Part shown: piece after piece, positions 1 to 7,955 of the stretch
Numbering within the stretch: the stretch's first letter is position 1
Layout of the letters: every line of letters starts with the position of its first letter
Source: Schlegelella_A sp036496385
Lineage (GTDB): Bacteria > Pseudomonadota > Gammaproteobacteria > Burkholderiales > Burkholderiaceae_C
Reading direction: 5' to 3'
Length of the DNA: 64,000 bases
Assembly (NCBI GenBank): GCA_036496385.1
Contig: DASXLD010000092.1
Coordinates: 53,880 to 117,879, forward strand
Notes under the pieces: model-generated
Seen by the model: only the letters and a program-made list of their open reading frames with translations
Told to the model about the DNA's origin: nothing
Databases searched by the model: none
Made by a program: the position numbers and the translations under genes

Positions 1-595
1 GGTTCGTGTAGGCGGAGTGCTCGGCGTCGCGCGCCGGACGGCGGCGTTCCCAGTCGAGCAGCGGCTGCGAGATGCCGTCGGTGAAGCCGAACGGCTCGAT
101 GCCGTCGAGGTCGGACGTCGCGAGGCAGGTCAGGAGCTCGAAGCCCGCTGCGCATTGCACTTCGATCGCTGCCTGCCACGCGGCCAACCGCCCCGGCATC
201 GCGTAGAGCAGCAGCAGCACGTGCGGCACGCGCGGCTCGGCGCCCCATTGCCAGCGCGCCGGATCGTTCGCGCCGGCGTCGCCGAGGCGGCGCGCGCGGT
301 TCGCGTCGCGGCCCATGCCGACGACGAACTCGTTCGCGAAACCTTCGACGACTGTGTCGGCGACGCCGAGCGCGCGCAGGCCGTCGCTGGTGAACGCGAC
401 CTGCAGCGCAGTCTCGGGCAGCGGCTCGACGGTCGCCGCAGTGCTCACCGCCACCGTCGCCAGCCAGCGGCGCGCCGCGTCGACACCGCCGTCGCGAATG
501 CGCAGCAGCAGGAACGCCGCTTCGGTGTGATGCTTGTAGCCGAAGCGCACCAGGCCCTGGATGTCGTCGAGCTCGACCGCGAGCGCTGCGCTCAT
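1..595 (-). CDS. DyP-type haem peroxidase (C-terminus off the window)
   Basis: Only the first 198 residues are visible because the gene runs off the left edge. The family signature GFTDGISQP lies at residues 170-178; Asp173 of the GxxDG motif is the distal catalytic residue of dye-decolourising peroxidases, which use H2O2 and haem b to oxidise dyes, phenolics and similar substrates. The opening segment VELDDIQGLVRFGYKHH is typical of the first ferredoxin-like domain. The proximal haem-ligand His would lie beyond the window. No signal peptide is visible, so cytoplasmic location, or export with a partner, is possible. The start ATG overlaps the stop of the upstream membrane-protein gene (ATGA), so the two are probably translationally coupled and this is the last visible gene of the operon. 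Confidence 0.93.
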   Translation of the reverse strand, partial: MSAALAVELDDIQGLVRFGYKHHTEAAFLLLRIRDGGVDAARRWLATVAVSTAATVEPLPETALQVAFTSDGLRALGVADTVVEGFANEFVVGMGRDANRARRLGDAGANDPARWQWGAEPRVPHVLLLLYAMPGRLAAWQAAIEVQCAAGFELLTCLATSDLDGIEPFGFTDGISQPLLDWERRRPARDAEHSAYTN

Positions 596-1887
596 AGCAA
601 CCTCAGCCAGGCAAGCGCTTGCGCATCGCTCATCGTCGCCTGCTCGAGGCCCTGGCGGATGCGCTGGTTGCGCTTGAGCTCGACGAGCGCGAGCCCGGGG
701 TAGGCCTTGTACCAGACCTGCGTCGGCACCTGATGGCGGCGCTGGTAGTGCTTGAACTTCTGCTCGATGCGCGAGCCGCCGAGGATCAGCCAGCGCGTGC
801 GCGGCCAGCCGACGCCGTTGCTGAACACGAGGTTCAGGCCCCAGCCGACCTTGTTGATGAAGTCGTCCATGTAGCCCTGGTGACTGCCGTCGTAGTTGCT
901 CACGAAGACGACGCGCGTCTTGTCGTCGAAGAAGAACCAGTGCGCGAAGTGGATCGTCTGCACGCGCCCCAGGAAGCCGCGCGTGAAGACGTGCCGGCAC
1001 GCGTAGTCGACGAGCACCAGCAGCACCGTCAACAGCCAGCGGCGAAAGCGCCCCGGCTTGACGGCGCCGAGGGCGGTGTACTGGTTGGAGATGTCGCGGT
1101 CCTCCAGCTCCTGCAGCAGCGCGAGATCGGCCGTCACGGGGCGCGGGCAGATCTCGGGGTCGTGGCTCTCGCGCGTGCGCAGCAGGGCGACGAGGAGCGG
1201 CGTCAGCACGATCAGGAACGGCAGCGCGACGAGGCCGAGCAGCGGCACGGCGACGAGGTGGCCGAGCTTGGCGAGCTGCCAGGCGAGCGGCGTCGGCTCG
1301 GGCGGCGTCAGCGCGAGACGACCGGCTTGGACCTCGGCGGCGACGTAGGCGGCGAGGTCCTTGCGGAGGCGCTCGGCAGCGGCGGGCGCGTCGATCGGCC
1401 GCCGCGGCACGCGCGCAGCAAGCGCGCGTTGCAGCGCGCTTTCCTGGCGGATCTGGCGGACCGTCCGGCCGACCCAGTTGACGAAGCTCGCGGCCGACGG
1501 CCGCCGGTGCGCGCGCAGCCAGGCGAGCAGGTCGCCGTTGGCGTCGAACCCCTCGCAGTGCGCAAAGATGATGGCGAGGCCGGGCGCTCGCTGCGCGAGG
1601 TCGGCGAGTACCTCGTCGGCCGGCCCGTCGCAGTCGCCGATGAACGCGAGGTAGGTCGGCAGGCGCGGCGGCCGGATGCCGTGCGCTTCGAGGTCGACCT
1701 GCAACGCGTCGTCGAGGACGACGAGGCGGGCGAAATGCAGCCGCTCGAAGGCGCGGAACGGAACGACCGCGTTGTCGGGGTCGGCCAGCCCGGGCCCTGC
1801 GTTCATCGAGGCGAGCAGCAAGCGCAGGGCCGCTTGCCTGCCGGCCGCGACGGGCGCGACCACCATGAAGTGGTCCTGCGGTGTCAT
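592..1887 (-). CDS. Unknown membrane protein with a duplicated module, DyP partner
   Basis: 431 residues starting at MTPQDHF, two bases after the stop of the preceding gene. I cannot assign a named family. Two hydrophobic segments lie at about 209-236 and 284-298. A soluble module before them (about 49-115) resembles the one after them (about 311-361). Both open with [LI]HFA, then four residues and DD (50-60 and 312-322); both then carry a DG-containing stretch followed by GLxxxF, ending CEGF or GVGW. This is an internal duplication on either side of a membrane hairpin. The coupling to the DyP gene (4-base overlap) suggests it works with that peroxidase, for example as a membrane anchor or a structural relative of its alpha/beta domains; that is inference. 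An open frame extends upstream, but it overlaps other genes and looks non-coding. Confidence 0.85.
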   Translation of the reverse strand: MTPQDHFMVVAPVAAGRQAALRLLLASMNAGPGLADPDNAVVPFRAFERLHFARLVVLDDALQVDLEAHGIRPPRLPTYLAFIGDCDGPADEVLADLAQRAPGLAIIFAHCEGFDANGDLLAWLRAHRRPSAASFVNWVGRTVRQIRQESALQRALAARVPRRPIDAPAAAERLRKDLAAYVAAEVQAGRLALTPPEPTPLAWQLAKLGHLVAVPLLGLVALPFLIVLTPLLVALLRTRESHDPEICPRPVTADLALLQELEDRDISNQYTALGAVKPGRFRRWLLTVLLVLVDYACRHVFTRGFLGRVQTIHFAHWFFFDDKTRVVFVSNYDGSHQGYMDDFINKVGWGLNLVFSNGVGWPRTRWLILGGSRIEQKFKHYQRRHQVPTQVWYKAYPGLALVELKRNQRIRQGLEQATMSDAQALAWLRLL

Positions 1888-1889
1888 CC

Positions 1890-2321
1890 TCAGAACTGGA
1901 GGCAGAAATCGATCAGGCGGTCCTTGGCCCAGTACACCTTGCCGAGGTAGAAGCCCGGTCCGATGAGGCGGATCTCGTCGCGGATGTAGTGCGCGACCAG
2001 CGACGTCTCGGAGTAGTCGAGGACGATGCACTCCTGGTTGTCGAGCCAGCTCGGCGCCTTGTAGACCTTGGCGAGGATCGCCTCGAGGCCGAACACCAGG
2101 ATGCGGTTCTTCAGCACGCCCTTCTCGGCGTCGAACACCTTGCCCTGCCAACCGAAATGATTGATCACCTCGGCGATCGGCAGGCTGAATTTCGTTCCCG
2201 GCGCGATGATCGCCGTTCCCTTGGCGGAGCCGTTCGGAATATCGCCGGCGGGACTGGCACGAAAGAGATCGTCGAGCTGCTGTTGCGACATTTCCAGAAG
2301 CTTCTCGGCGGTGTAGGCCAT
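1890..2321 (-). CDS. Small conserved-type protein of unknown function (143 aa)
   Basis: Begins MAYTAEKLLEM with a strong Shine-Dalgarno AGGAG about six bases upstream, which decides the start. The N-terminal 45 residues are helical and polar. The rest alternates hydrophobic residues as a beta-rich domain would and ends in GPGFYLGKVYWAKDRLIDF. There is no signal peptide, membrane segment or metal motif. The end is reminiscent of small lipocalin-like or beta-barrel ligand-binding proteins, but this is a weak resemblance. It sits 26 bases after the GMC oxidoreductase gene and two bases before the membrane-protein gene, so it belongs to the cytochrome/GMC/DyP operon. A substrate- or product-binding role would fit but is not shown. 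Confidence 0.82.
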   Translation of the reverse strand: MAYTAEKLLEMSQQQLDDLFRASPAGDIPNGSAKGTAIIAPGTKFSLPIAEVINHFGWQGKVFDAEKGVLKNRILVFGLEAILAKVYKAPSWLDNQECIVLDYSETSLVAHYIRDEIRLIGPGFYLGKVYWAKDRLIDFCLQF

Positions 2322-2347
2322 GGGGTACTCCTTGCGGTTTCCCGCGG

Positions 2348-4228
2348 TCAGGAAGGGGGCGCTGGCGCTTGCTCGGGCGCCGCGGCGCGGGCGTCGTCGA
2401 GGATCGAGTCGGCGGCCTTCTCGGCCGCCATGTACACCGCGCCGGCGATGAAGAAGCCCGGGATGCGCGGGAACACCGATGCGTCGACGACGCGCAGGCC
2501 CCGCGTGCCGCGGACGCGAAATGCACTGTCGAGGACGGCGCCGGCATCGCTGCCGATCGCGCACGAACCGGCGGCGTGGTGTCCCCAGGCAGTGGCGCGA
2601 ACGTAGTCGGCGATCGCTGCGTCGCTGGTGACGCCCGTGCCGGGCGCGAGCTCTTCGGCGATGAGACCGCTCGCGATCAGCGGCGCCGTCAGGCGGCGCA
2701 CGAAGCGGACGCCCTCGACGACCGCCGCCAGGTCGGCACCGTCACGATCGCTGCCTTCTTCGAAGTAGCGAAAGTTGACGAGCGGCGGGTCGAGCGGGTC
2801 GGCCGAGCGCAGCCGCACCGTGCCGGCGCGGTTCTCGGTGTGTGCCTTGAGGAGCGCCCAGGTGAGAAACTCGCCGGGGCCGCCGATCAGCTTCGAGAAG
2901 CCCGGGCGATAGCCTTCGAAGCGCGCGAGCAGCGCCATGCAGAACAGGTCGGGATCGGGTCGAGCCGGTGCCGAGCGCCCGATCAGCGCCATCGCCGCGC
3001 CGTTCGATCCGTACATGCCGGCGCGCGCGTCGCGCCAGCGCCGCCAGAGCGGATCGCCGCTCGCGAAGGTCGCGCCGTCGAGAACGCGCCAGGGACGACG
3101 CATGCGGTGCGTCAACGCGACTTCGTAGCGGTCCTGCAGGTTCGCCCCCACGCCGGGCAGGTCGACGCGGACCGGAATGTCCATCGCGCGCAGGTGCTCG
3201 GCTGGCCCGATGCCTGAAAGCATCAGCAGCTGCGGCGAGTTGAAGGTGCCGCCGCTCAGGATCACCTCGCGGCGCGCGCCGACCTCGCGCGCCTCGCCGC
3301 CGCTTGCGCTCGGCGCGCCGTGGGCTCGATACAGCCGTCTGCCCTTGCGGAAGGCGACGCCGCGGGCGACGCCGGCAGCGTCGAAGATGACGCGCGTCGC
3401 CAGCGCATCGAGCTCGACGTGCAGGCGGTCGCCGTGCCGAGCGGCGACCTCCAGCAGGCGCTCGCGGGTGCCGGCGCGCCGATGGCCGCGCGTCGTCAAC
3501 GGCGTGTAGCACAAGCCCTCGAAGCTGCCGCCGCGCCACGTTCGCGCGTTCGGGTCGGCGCCGCCGCGCAACCAGCGCAGCGTGCTCGCGAACGGCGTCG
3601 GCAGGCCACTCACGAAGGTGCGCGCGGTGGTGCGGACGAACTGGACGAGCTCGTCGTCGCCGAGCGCGTCGAGCGGAATCGATTTCTCGGTATGCAGCCA
3701 GCCGTCCCAGCCGTGCCCGGTCGGGTCGATGCCGAGCCGGCTGAGGCCGCGCCAGAGCGGCGCGTGCCGGCAGTCCTCGAGGCGGCGTGCGTAGCGTCGC
3801 ATGCGCGAAGCCCGCCACGACGAGTCGCCGGTTTCCTTCGCGATCCGGTCCCAGTCGGAGTCGTGCGGCGGCATGTAGATCATCGCGTTGTGCGCGGTGC
3901 AGCCGCCGAGCGTCGCCGCGCGCGGATAGAGCACGCCGCCGTTGCCCGCGCTGTATTTCGGGTCGCGCGCCTGGCGCGCCTCGTCCTCGTAGTGGCGGAC
4001 ATGGAAGTCCCAGCTCATCGCCGCGTTCTCGCAGGCGAAGGGGTGGAATGCCGGCACGTCGTAGTCGTCGGGCATTCGGTCGGCGTCGCTGGTTCGAGGG
4101 TCACCGCCCGCCTCGAGGAGAAAGACGCGCGCTCCCGCCTCGGCCAGGCGCGCCGCCAGGGTGCCGCCACCGGCTCCCGATCCGACGATGACGTAGTCCC
4201 ACTCGAGTCCTTCGGGCGCCGCTGCCAT
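2348..4228 (-). CDS. GMC-family FAD oxidoreductase
   Basis: 626 residues. The N-terminal FAD-binding beta-alpha-beta unit is DYVIVGSGAGGGTLAARL (11-28), followed by LLEAGG with the ribose-binding Glu. The mid-region LSGGTFNSPQLLMLSGIGP is GMC signature 2. The C-terminus carries WGHHAAGSCAIG, with the catalytic-type His, and the closing segment PGFFIAGAVYMAAEKAAD. Usual GMC enzymes have an Asn or His around GNTNAP in that closing segment; here it is GFF. Substrates are alcohols, sugars or sterol-like hydroxyls, and the specific one is not readable. There is no Tat or Sec signal, so a cytoplasmic site or an unusual export route is implied. The dihaem cytochrome encoded 17 bases upstream is the obvious candidate electron acceptor (inference). 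Confidence 0.93.
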   Translation of the reverse strand: MAAAPEGLEWDYVIVGSGAGGGTLAARLAEAGARVFLLEAGGDPRTSDADRMPDDYDVPAFHPFACENAAMSWDFHVRHYEDEARQARDPKYSAGNGGVLYPRAATLGGCTAHNAMIYMPPHDSDWDRIAKETGDSSWRASRMRRYARRLEDCRHAPLWRGLSRLGIDPTGHGWDGWLHTEKSIPLDALGDDELVQFVRTTARTFVSGLPTPFASTLRWLRGGADPNARTWRGGSFEGLCYTPLTTRGHRRAGTRERLLEVAARHGDRLHVELDALATRVIFDAAGVARGVAFRKGRRLYRAHGAPSASGGEAREVGARREVILSGGTFNSPQLLMLSGIGPAEHLRAMDIPVRVDLPGVGANLQDRYEVALTHRMRRPWRVLDGATFASGDPLWRRWRDARAGMYGSNGAAMALIGRSAPARPDPDLFCMALLARFEGYRPGFSKLIGGPGEFLTWALLKAHTENRAGTVRLRSADPLDPPLVNFRYFEEGSDRDGADLAAVVEGVRFVRRLTAPLIASGLIAEELAPGTGVTSDAAIADYVRATAWGHHAAGSCAIGSDAGAVLDSAFRVRGTRGLRVVDASVFPRIPGFFIAGAVYMAAEKAADSILDDARAAAPEQAPAPPS

Positions 4229-4245
4229 ATGCGCGTGCGCGCGCC

Positions 4246-6759
4246 TCAGAACGTCTTCAGGAAGGCGATCAGGGCACGCTTGTCTTGATCGCTCAGCTCA
4301 GGCTCGGTGCCGAACGCCTTCTCGTCGGCGCTGAGGCCCTCCTGCCGGTTGAACTCGGCGGTGCCGAAGTAGTGGCCGCGGTTGACGACGAAGTCCTTGC
4401 ACTTGCTGAGCTCCATCATCGGCGCCTTGAGATTCGCGAAGCGCTGACGCAGCTCGTCGTCGCTCGCGCCGGCCGGTGCCGTCGCGAGGTCGACCTTGAG
4501 CTTGAGCAGGAACTCGCCGATCCTGCGCACGTGCTCCGCCTTGTCGCCGAGGTCGTCGCTTTCGGCGCGCAACTTGAGGTTCGCCAGCAGGTTGACCGGC
4601 ACGCCCTTCGGGATCGGCCCGAGGACGATGTCGCCGCCTTCGCCGACCAGCCAGGGCAGCCAGCGGTGCAGCGACCCCTGCAGCGGCTGCATCGCCTCGG
4701 GCACGAAGCCGACCGGCACCGTGACGTGGCTGCGTTCGGTGGTCCGGTCGATCGTTCCGGGCACCTTGGCGCCGAGCACGGAGTCGCGCTCGCGCTTCTC
4801 GGGCCAGAGCATCTGCTCGATCGAGGCGTCGAACGACTTCATGCGACCCGCGACCGACGGGTCGCCGTTGAACGGACCGACGCTGTTGTTGAGCAGGAAC
4901 GGCGCGCTCGACCAGAGGCCGATCAGCGACGGCACGCGGGTGTAGCCACGGCCGCCCGCCGGCATCTGGTAAGGCATCGGGTCGCCGTTGAAGGGGTCGT
5001 ACATCGTCACCGTGCCGACCGAAGGCAGATGCTTGTACGACTGCGAGGAGAAGTTGTCCCAGATGTTGCCGGCGAGGGCGTTGGTGGCGAGCGGGCTGCA
5101 CGCGTTGGTGCGCAGCAGCGTCACCGGAATGCGCGCGTCGCTGGAGAGGTAGTTGTCGTCGAGGAAGTCGGGCGCCTGGACGATCGTGCGCATCTGCGCC
5201 TTGTAGTCGTCGGTCTGGGTGCGCGACCAGTAGCGCTTGAAGCATGCGAGGTAGCCCGCGCCCTGGCACGCCATCGGATCGTATCCCCCGCCCCGCGGGC
5301 CCTTGCTCGAATGGCAGCGCGCGCAGGTGTCGGCGAAGACCACCTTGCCGCGCTCGAGCGTCGCCGCATCCCCGGTCTGGTACTGCGCGCCGCCCGGGGC
5401 GTCCTTCAGCCGGTCGGGTTGTGCCGCCTTCAGGAAGAAGAGCGCGGTGTTCGGCGTCCCCGCTTCGGTCGCCTGCCAGTAGCCCGAGTTCTTCTGCGCG
5501 TCGGCGATCTTGATCGGCGAGATGTCCTTGCCGCCGACCACCGGGTTGAAGTGGAGCAGCCACTCCTCGCTGAACAGGCCGATGTTGAGGTAGACGCGGT
5601 TGAGCGCACCGAGCAGGCCGACCGAGTCGGCGCCGTCCTTCAGCACGTGGGGTGTACGCGTCGTGCCGTCGGCCTTGTCAAAAAAGTCGAGCAGCGGGCC
5701 GCTCGTCACGAAGTCGTTGAACTGCTTGTTGTCGAGCTCGCCGCCGGCGAGCTTCTCGGTGCCGAGCCGCTTGGCCATGCCCAGCCGCGCCATGACCGAG
5801 TAGAGCGCGTTCATCGTGCGCGGGTTGTTGATGCCGTCGGTCGAGACGAGCGATGTGTCCATGCTGCCCGGCCGGTAGGTGTGGGCGAGCTGGAACATGT
5901 AATTGGTGCGGCCCTCGGGCTTGTTGGAGTTGAAGATGAACAACCGGTCGACCCACATGTACTGCGCGCCGACCGACGAGCTCAGATTGGCGTACTCGGG
6001 GTGCGCGGGGTCGGCGGGCGGCTTCACCGGGCTCGGCCCGACGTGGCAGAAGCCGCACGACATGCCGACCCGGTACGGCCGCACGAGGTCCTTGCGGTTG
6101 TAGTAGCTCGGGTCGGTGTAATAGCGGACCGGGTCCCAGGCCTTCGCCGCCTTCTCGTCGAACGCCGGGTTCGGGAACAGGCGCAGGCCGACGATGCCGC
6201 TCGCGTAGCCGTAGAACGAGCCGACCGGCAGCGTCGTGCCGTCGCCGAGCGGCTTGCCGCGCGCGCCGATGGCGACGCCGGGGTACTTCGTCTCGTCCTC
6301 GAACGGGTCGGGGGCACAGCCCTTGGCGCGCACATCGAGCCAGAGGCCACGCCGATTCGGATCGCCGCCGGTCCCGTTCTCGAAGCATGGCTCGTTGACG
6401 AGGCCGAAGTAGCTCCAGCGCGTGTCGCGCGTGTAGCCCAGGCTCGGATGCGTGCTGATCACCTTCAGCAGGTCGAACGCGCCGAACGTGTAGTCGGTCA
6501 TGCTGGTCCAGAACCGGTCGTTGCCGCCGCTCCAGACGATCCACATGTTGCGGCCGGCGATCTCCTGCGGGGTGAGCGCGAGCGCTCCGTCCATGTCGTG
6601 GAAGTAGTCGTCGTCCGAATGCTTGAACGACGCCCCGTCACGGCCGACCTGCTTGGCCTCGTCGAGGACCGCGCCGGGCTGCGGTCCCTTTGTGCAGCTC
6701 GCGAGCGCCAGGCAGGACACGAGCATGAGCGCCAGCTCGCGCCAACGATGCAGCATCAT
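4246..6759 (-). CDS. Dihaem c-type cytochrome lipoprotein, RoxA/MauG-like
   Basis: 837 residues from MMLHRWREL, chosen because GGGAGGG lies seven bases upstream and a lipoprotein signal with lipobox LAS-C22 follows at once. Two haem c attachment sites are visible: CGFCH (235-239) and CARCH (479-483). The segment YTRVPSLIGLWSSAPFL (606-622) resembles the region of dihaem peroxidase/RoxA-type proteins around the second haem. It is longer than cytochrome c peroxidases (about 330 aa) or RoxA (about 680 aa), with large inserts around both haems. It should sit in the periplasm on a lipid anchor, pass electrons from the neighbouring GMC enzyme, or itself oxygenate or oxidise a hydrophobic substrate. 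First gene of the operon. A longer reading frame upstream lacks coding character. Confidence 0.88.
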   Translation of the reverse strand: MMLHRWRELALMLVSCLALASCTKGPQPGAVLDEAKQVGRDGASFKHSDDDYFHDMDGALALTPQEIAGRNMWIVWSGGNDRFWTSMTDYTFGAFDLLKVISTHPSLGYTRDTRWSYFGLVNEPCFENGTGGDPNRRGLWLDVRAKGCAPDPFEDETKYPGVAIGARGKPLGDGTTLPVGSFYGYASGIVGLRLFPNPAFDEKAAKAWDPVRYYTDPSYYNRKDLVRPYRVGMSCGFCHVGPSPVKPPADPAHPEYANLSSSVGAQYMWVDRLFIFNSNKPEGRTNYMFQLAHTYRPGSMDTSLVSTDGINNPRTMNALYSVMARLGMAKRLGTEKLAGGELDNKQFNDFVTSGPLLDFFDKADGTTRTPHVLKDGADSVGLLGALNRVYLNIGLFSEEWLLHFNPVVGGKDISPIKIADAQKNSGYWQATEAGTPNTALFFLKAAQPDRLKDAPGGAQYQTGDAATLERGKVVFADTCARCHSSKGPRGGGYDPMACQGAGYLACFKRYWSRTQTDDYKAQMRTIVQAPDFLDDNYLSSDARIPVTLLRTNACSPLATNALAGNIWDNFSSQSYKHLPSVGTVTMYDPFNGDPMPYQMPAGGRGYTRVPSLIGLWSSAPFLLNNSVGPFNGDPSVAGRMKSFDASIEQMLWPEKRERDSVLGAKVPGTIDRTTERSHVTVPVGFVPEAMQPLQGSLHRWLPWLVGEGGDIVLGPIPKGVPVNLLANLKLRAESDDLGDKAEHVRRIGEFLLKLKVDLATAPAGASDDELRQRFANLKAPMMELSKCKDFVVNRGHYFGTAEFNRQEGLSADEKAFGTEPELSDQDKRALIAFLKTF

Positions 6760-6917
6760 GCGCAGCCCTCCCGTTGATAGGCCGCCGAGAATGCCAGAAA
6801 GGCACGCCGGGGCGCAAGTTGCTTTCGGCGCTCTCGCGCCGGGCCGTCCCCCGGTTGAAGGATTCGCGTCCGTCCCGGGACGAGCTCGAAGCGCGAGGCC
6901 GCTCGCGTCGCGCGTCA

Positions 6918-6948
6918 CTTCGCGAGCGTTCGAATGCGTTTCGCGAAG
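6918..6948. other. Inverted repeat between the cytochrome and small-ORF regions
   Basis: CTTCGCGA at 6918-6925 is repeated inverted as TCGCGAAG at 6941-6948 with a 15-base loop. It lies about 160 bases upstream of the cytochrome operon start and just downstream of the candidate small ORF. It could be a terminator stem without a T-tract or an operator; nothing in the sequence decides this. Confidence 0.35.
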
Positions 6949-6961
6949 CGGACTCCGACTC

Positions 6962-7168
6962 TCAGCGCTTGCGCTTCACCAGGCTCGGCCCTTCGTCGCC
7001 CGGCGATTCGATGCCGGCCCAGACCCGGCTCCAGCGAAAGGGGCTGATGTTCGAGCCCAGGTCACGCTGAAGGAGATGGACGAGCCGGGCGCCATGCTCA
7101 GATCGCCTGCCGATGCGATCACCACTGCGGTCGTGAATGCGGCCATGATGTGTCTCCGAAGAGAGCAA
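6962..7168 (-). CDS. Candidate small ORF (68 aa), doubtful
   Basis: The 477-base gap between the cytochrome start and the next plus-strand gene has no clear gene. On the minus strand this frame ends in NISPFRWSRVWAGIESPGDE plus a basic tail (LVKRKR), and its last 40 codons have the G/C-ending third positions usual here. Its first 20 codons do not. A second frame starts at 7146 behind a GGAGA site and begins like a signal sequence (MAAFTTAVVIASAGD), but loses coding character after about 30 codons. One gene broken by a frameshift near 7070-7090 would explain both. No family recognised. Confidence 0.3.
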   Translation of the reverse strand: MLSSETHHGRIHDRSGDRIGRRSEHGARLVHLLQRDLGSNISPFRWSRVWAGIESPGDEGPSLVKRKR

Positions 7169-7236
7169 TGCTCCGCAATCATCCCTCGTCTCATCCTTGC
7201 CGAGAATTCCCCCCTGCGATCATGGAGGCTCGTGCC

Positions 7237-7923
7237 ATGAAAGTGCTCCTCTTCGGCGCCACCGGCATGGTCGGTCAATCCGTCCTGCGCGAGTGCCTTC
7301 TCGCGCCCGACGTCAGCCGCATCACCTTGGTCGGCCGCTCGCGCCTGCCCGACGTGGCCGACCCGCGCCTCGAGCAGATCGTCCACGCCGACATGGCCGA
7401 GCCCGAGCCGCTCGCGGCCCGGCTCCGCGGTCACGACGCCTGCTTCTTCTGCCTGGGCGTCTCGTCGGTCGGCATCGACGAGGCGACCTATCGCCGTCTC
7501 ACCTACGACCTGACGATGGCCACCGCGCGCATGCTCGCCCGCGACACGCCGGCGATGTCGTTCGCCTACGTCTCGGGCGCGAACACCGACAGCAGCGAGC
7601 AGGGTTCGCGCATGTGGGCGCGCGTGAAGGGCAAGACCGAGAACGACCTGCTCAAGCTCCCGTTCAGTCGCGTCTTCCTGTTTCGCCCCGGCGTCATCCA
7701 GCCGCTGCACGCGGTGCGCTCGAAGACGCGCCTGTACCAGGCCGCCTATGTGCTCTCCCGCCCGCTCCTCTCGACGATCAAGCGGCTCTTCCCCAACGGC
7801 ATCGTCACCAGCGAGGAGTTCGGCCGCGCGATGCTGAACGCCGCGCGCCACGAACCCAAGAGCGCCGTGCTCGAAGTGGCCGACATCGTGCGGCTCGGCC
7901 GTCAAGTGGCCGCGACCGATTGA
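7237..7923 (+). CDS. NAD(P)-binding epimerase-like (atypical SDR) protein
   Basis: 228 residues beginning MKVLLFGATGMVGQSVLREC; the start is fixed by GGAGG eight bases upstream. The N-terminal GATGMVG is the dinucleotide-binding turn of the atypical short-chain dehydrogenase / NmrA-like group. A later YVSGA strand and a VKGKTE helix match the region that carries the YxxxK pair in classical members, but the tyrosine is not at the canonical spacing. Members of this group act as reductases, epimerases or NAD(P)H sensors. It stands alone, convergent with the efflux operon 33 bases downstream, so context gives no substrate. Confidence 0.85.
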   Translation: MKVLLFGATGMVGQSVLRECLLAPDVSRITLVGRSRLPDVADPRLEQIVHADMAEPEPLAARLRGHDACFFCLGVSSVGIDEATYRRLTYDLTMATARMLARDTPAMSFAYVSGANTDSSEQGSRMWARVKGKTENDLLKLPFSRVFLFRPGVIQPLHAVRSKTRLYQAAYVLSRPLLSTIKRLFPNGIVTSEEFGRAMLNAARHEPKSAVLEVADIVRLGRQVAATD

Positions 7924-7955
7924 GCACGGATGATTCAGTCACCCGCTGAGACGTC

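Noticed and set aside
592..2547. A single 651-residue protein covering the membrane protein and upstream sequence
   Set aside because: The first 220 residues overlap the small protein and the GMC gene out of frame and lack structure; the true start MTPQDHF follows the small-protein stop.
4285..6777. 830-codon plus-strand frame across the cytochrome gene
   Set aside because: Antisense shadow; the minus frame has a lipobox and two CxxCH sites.
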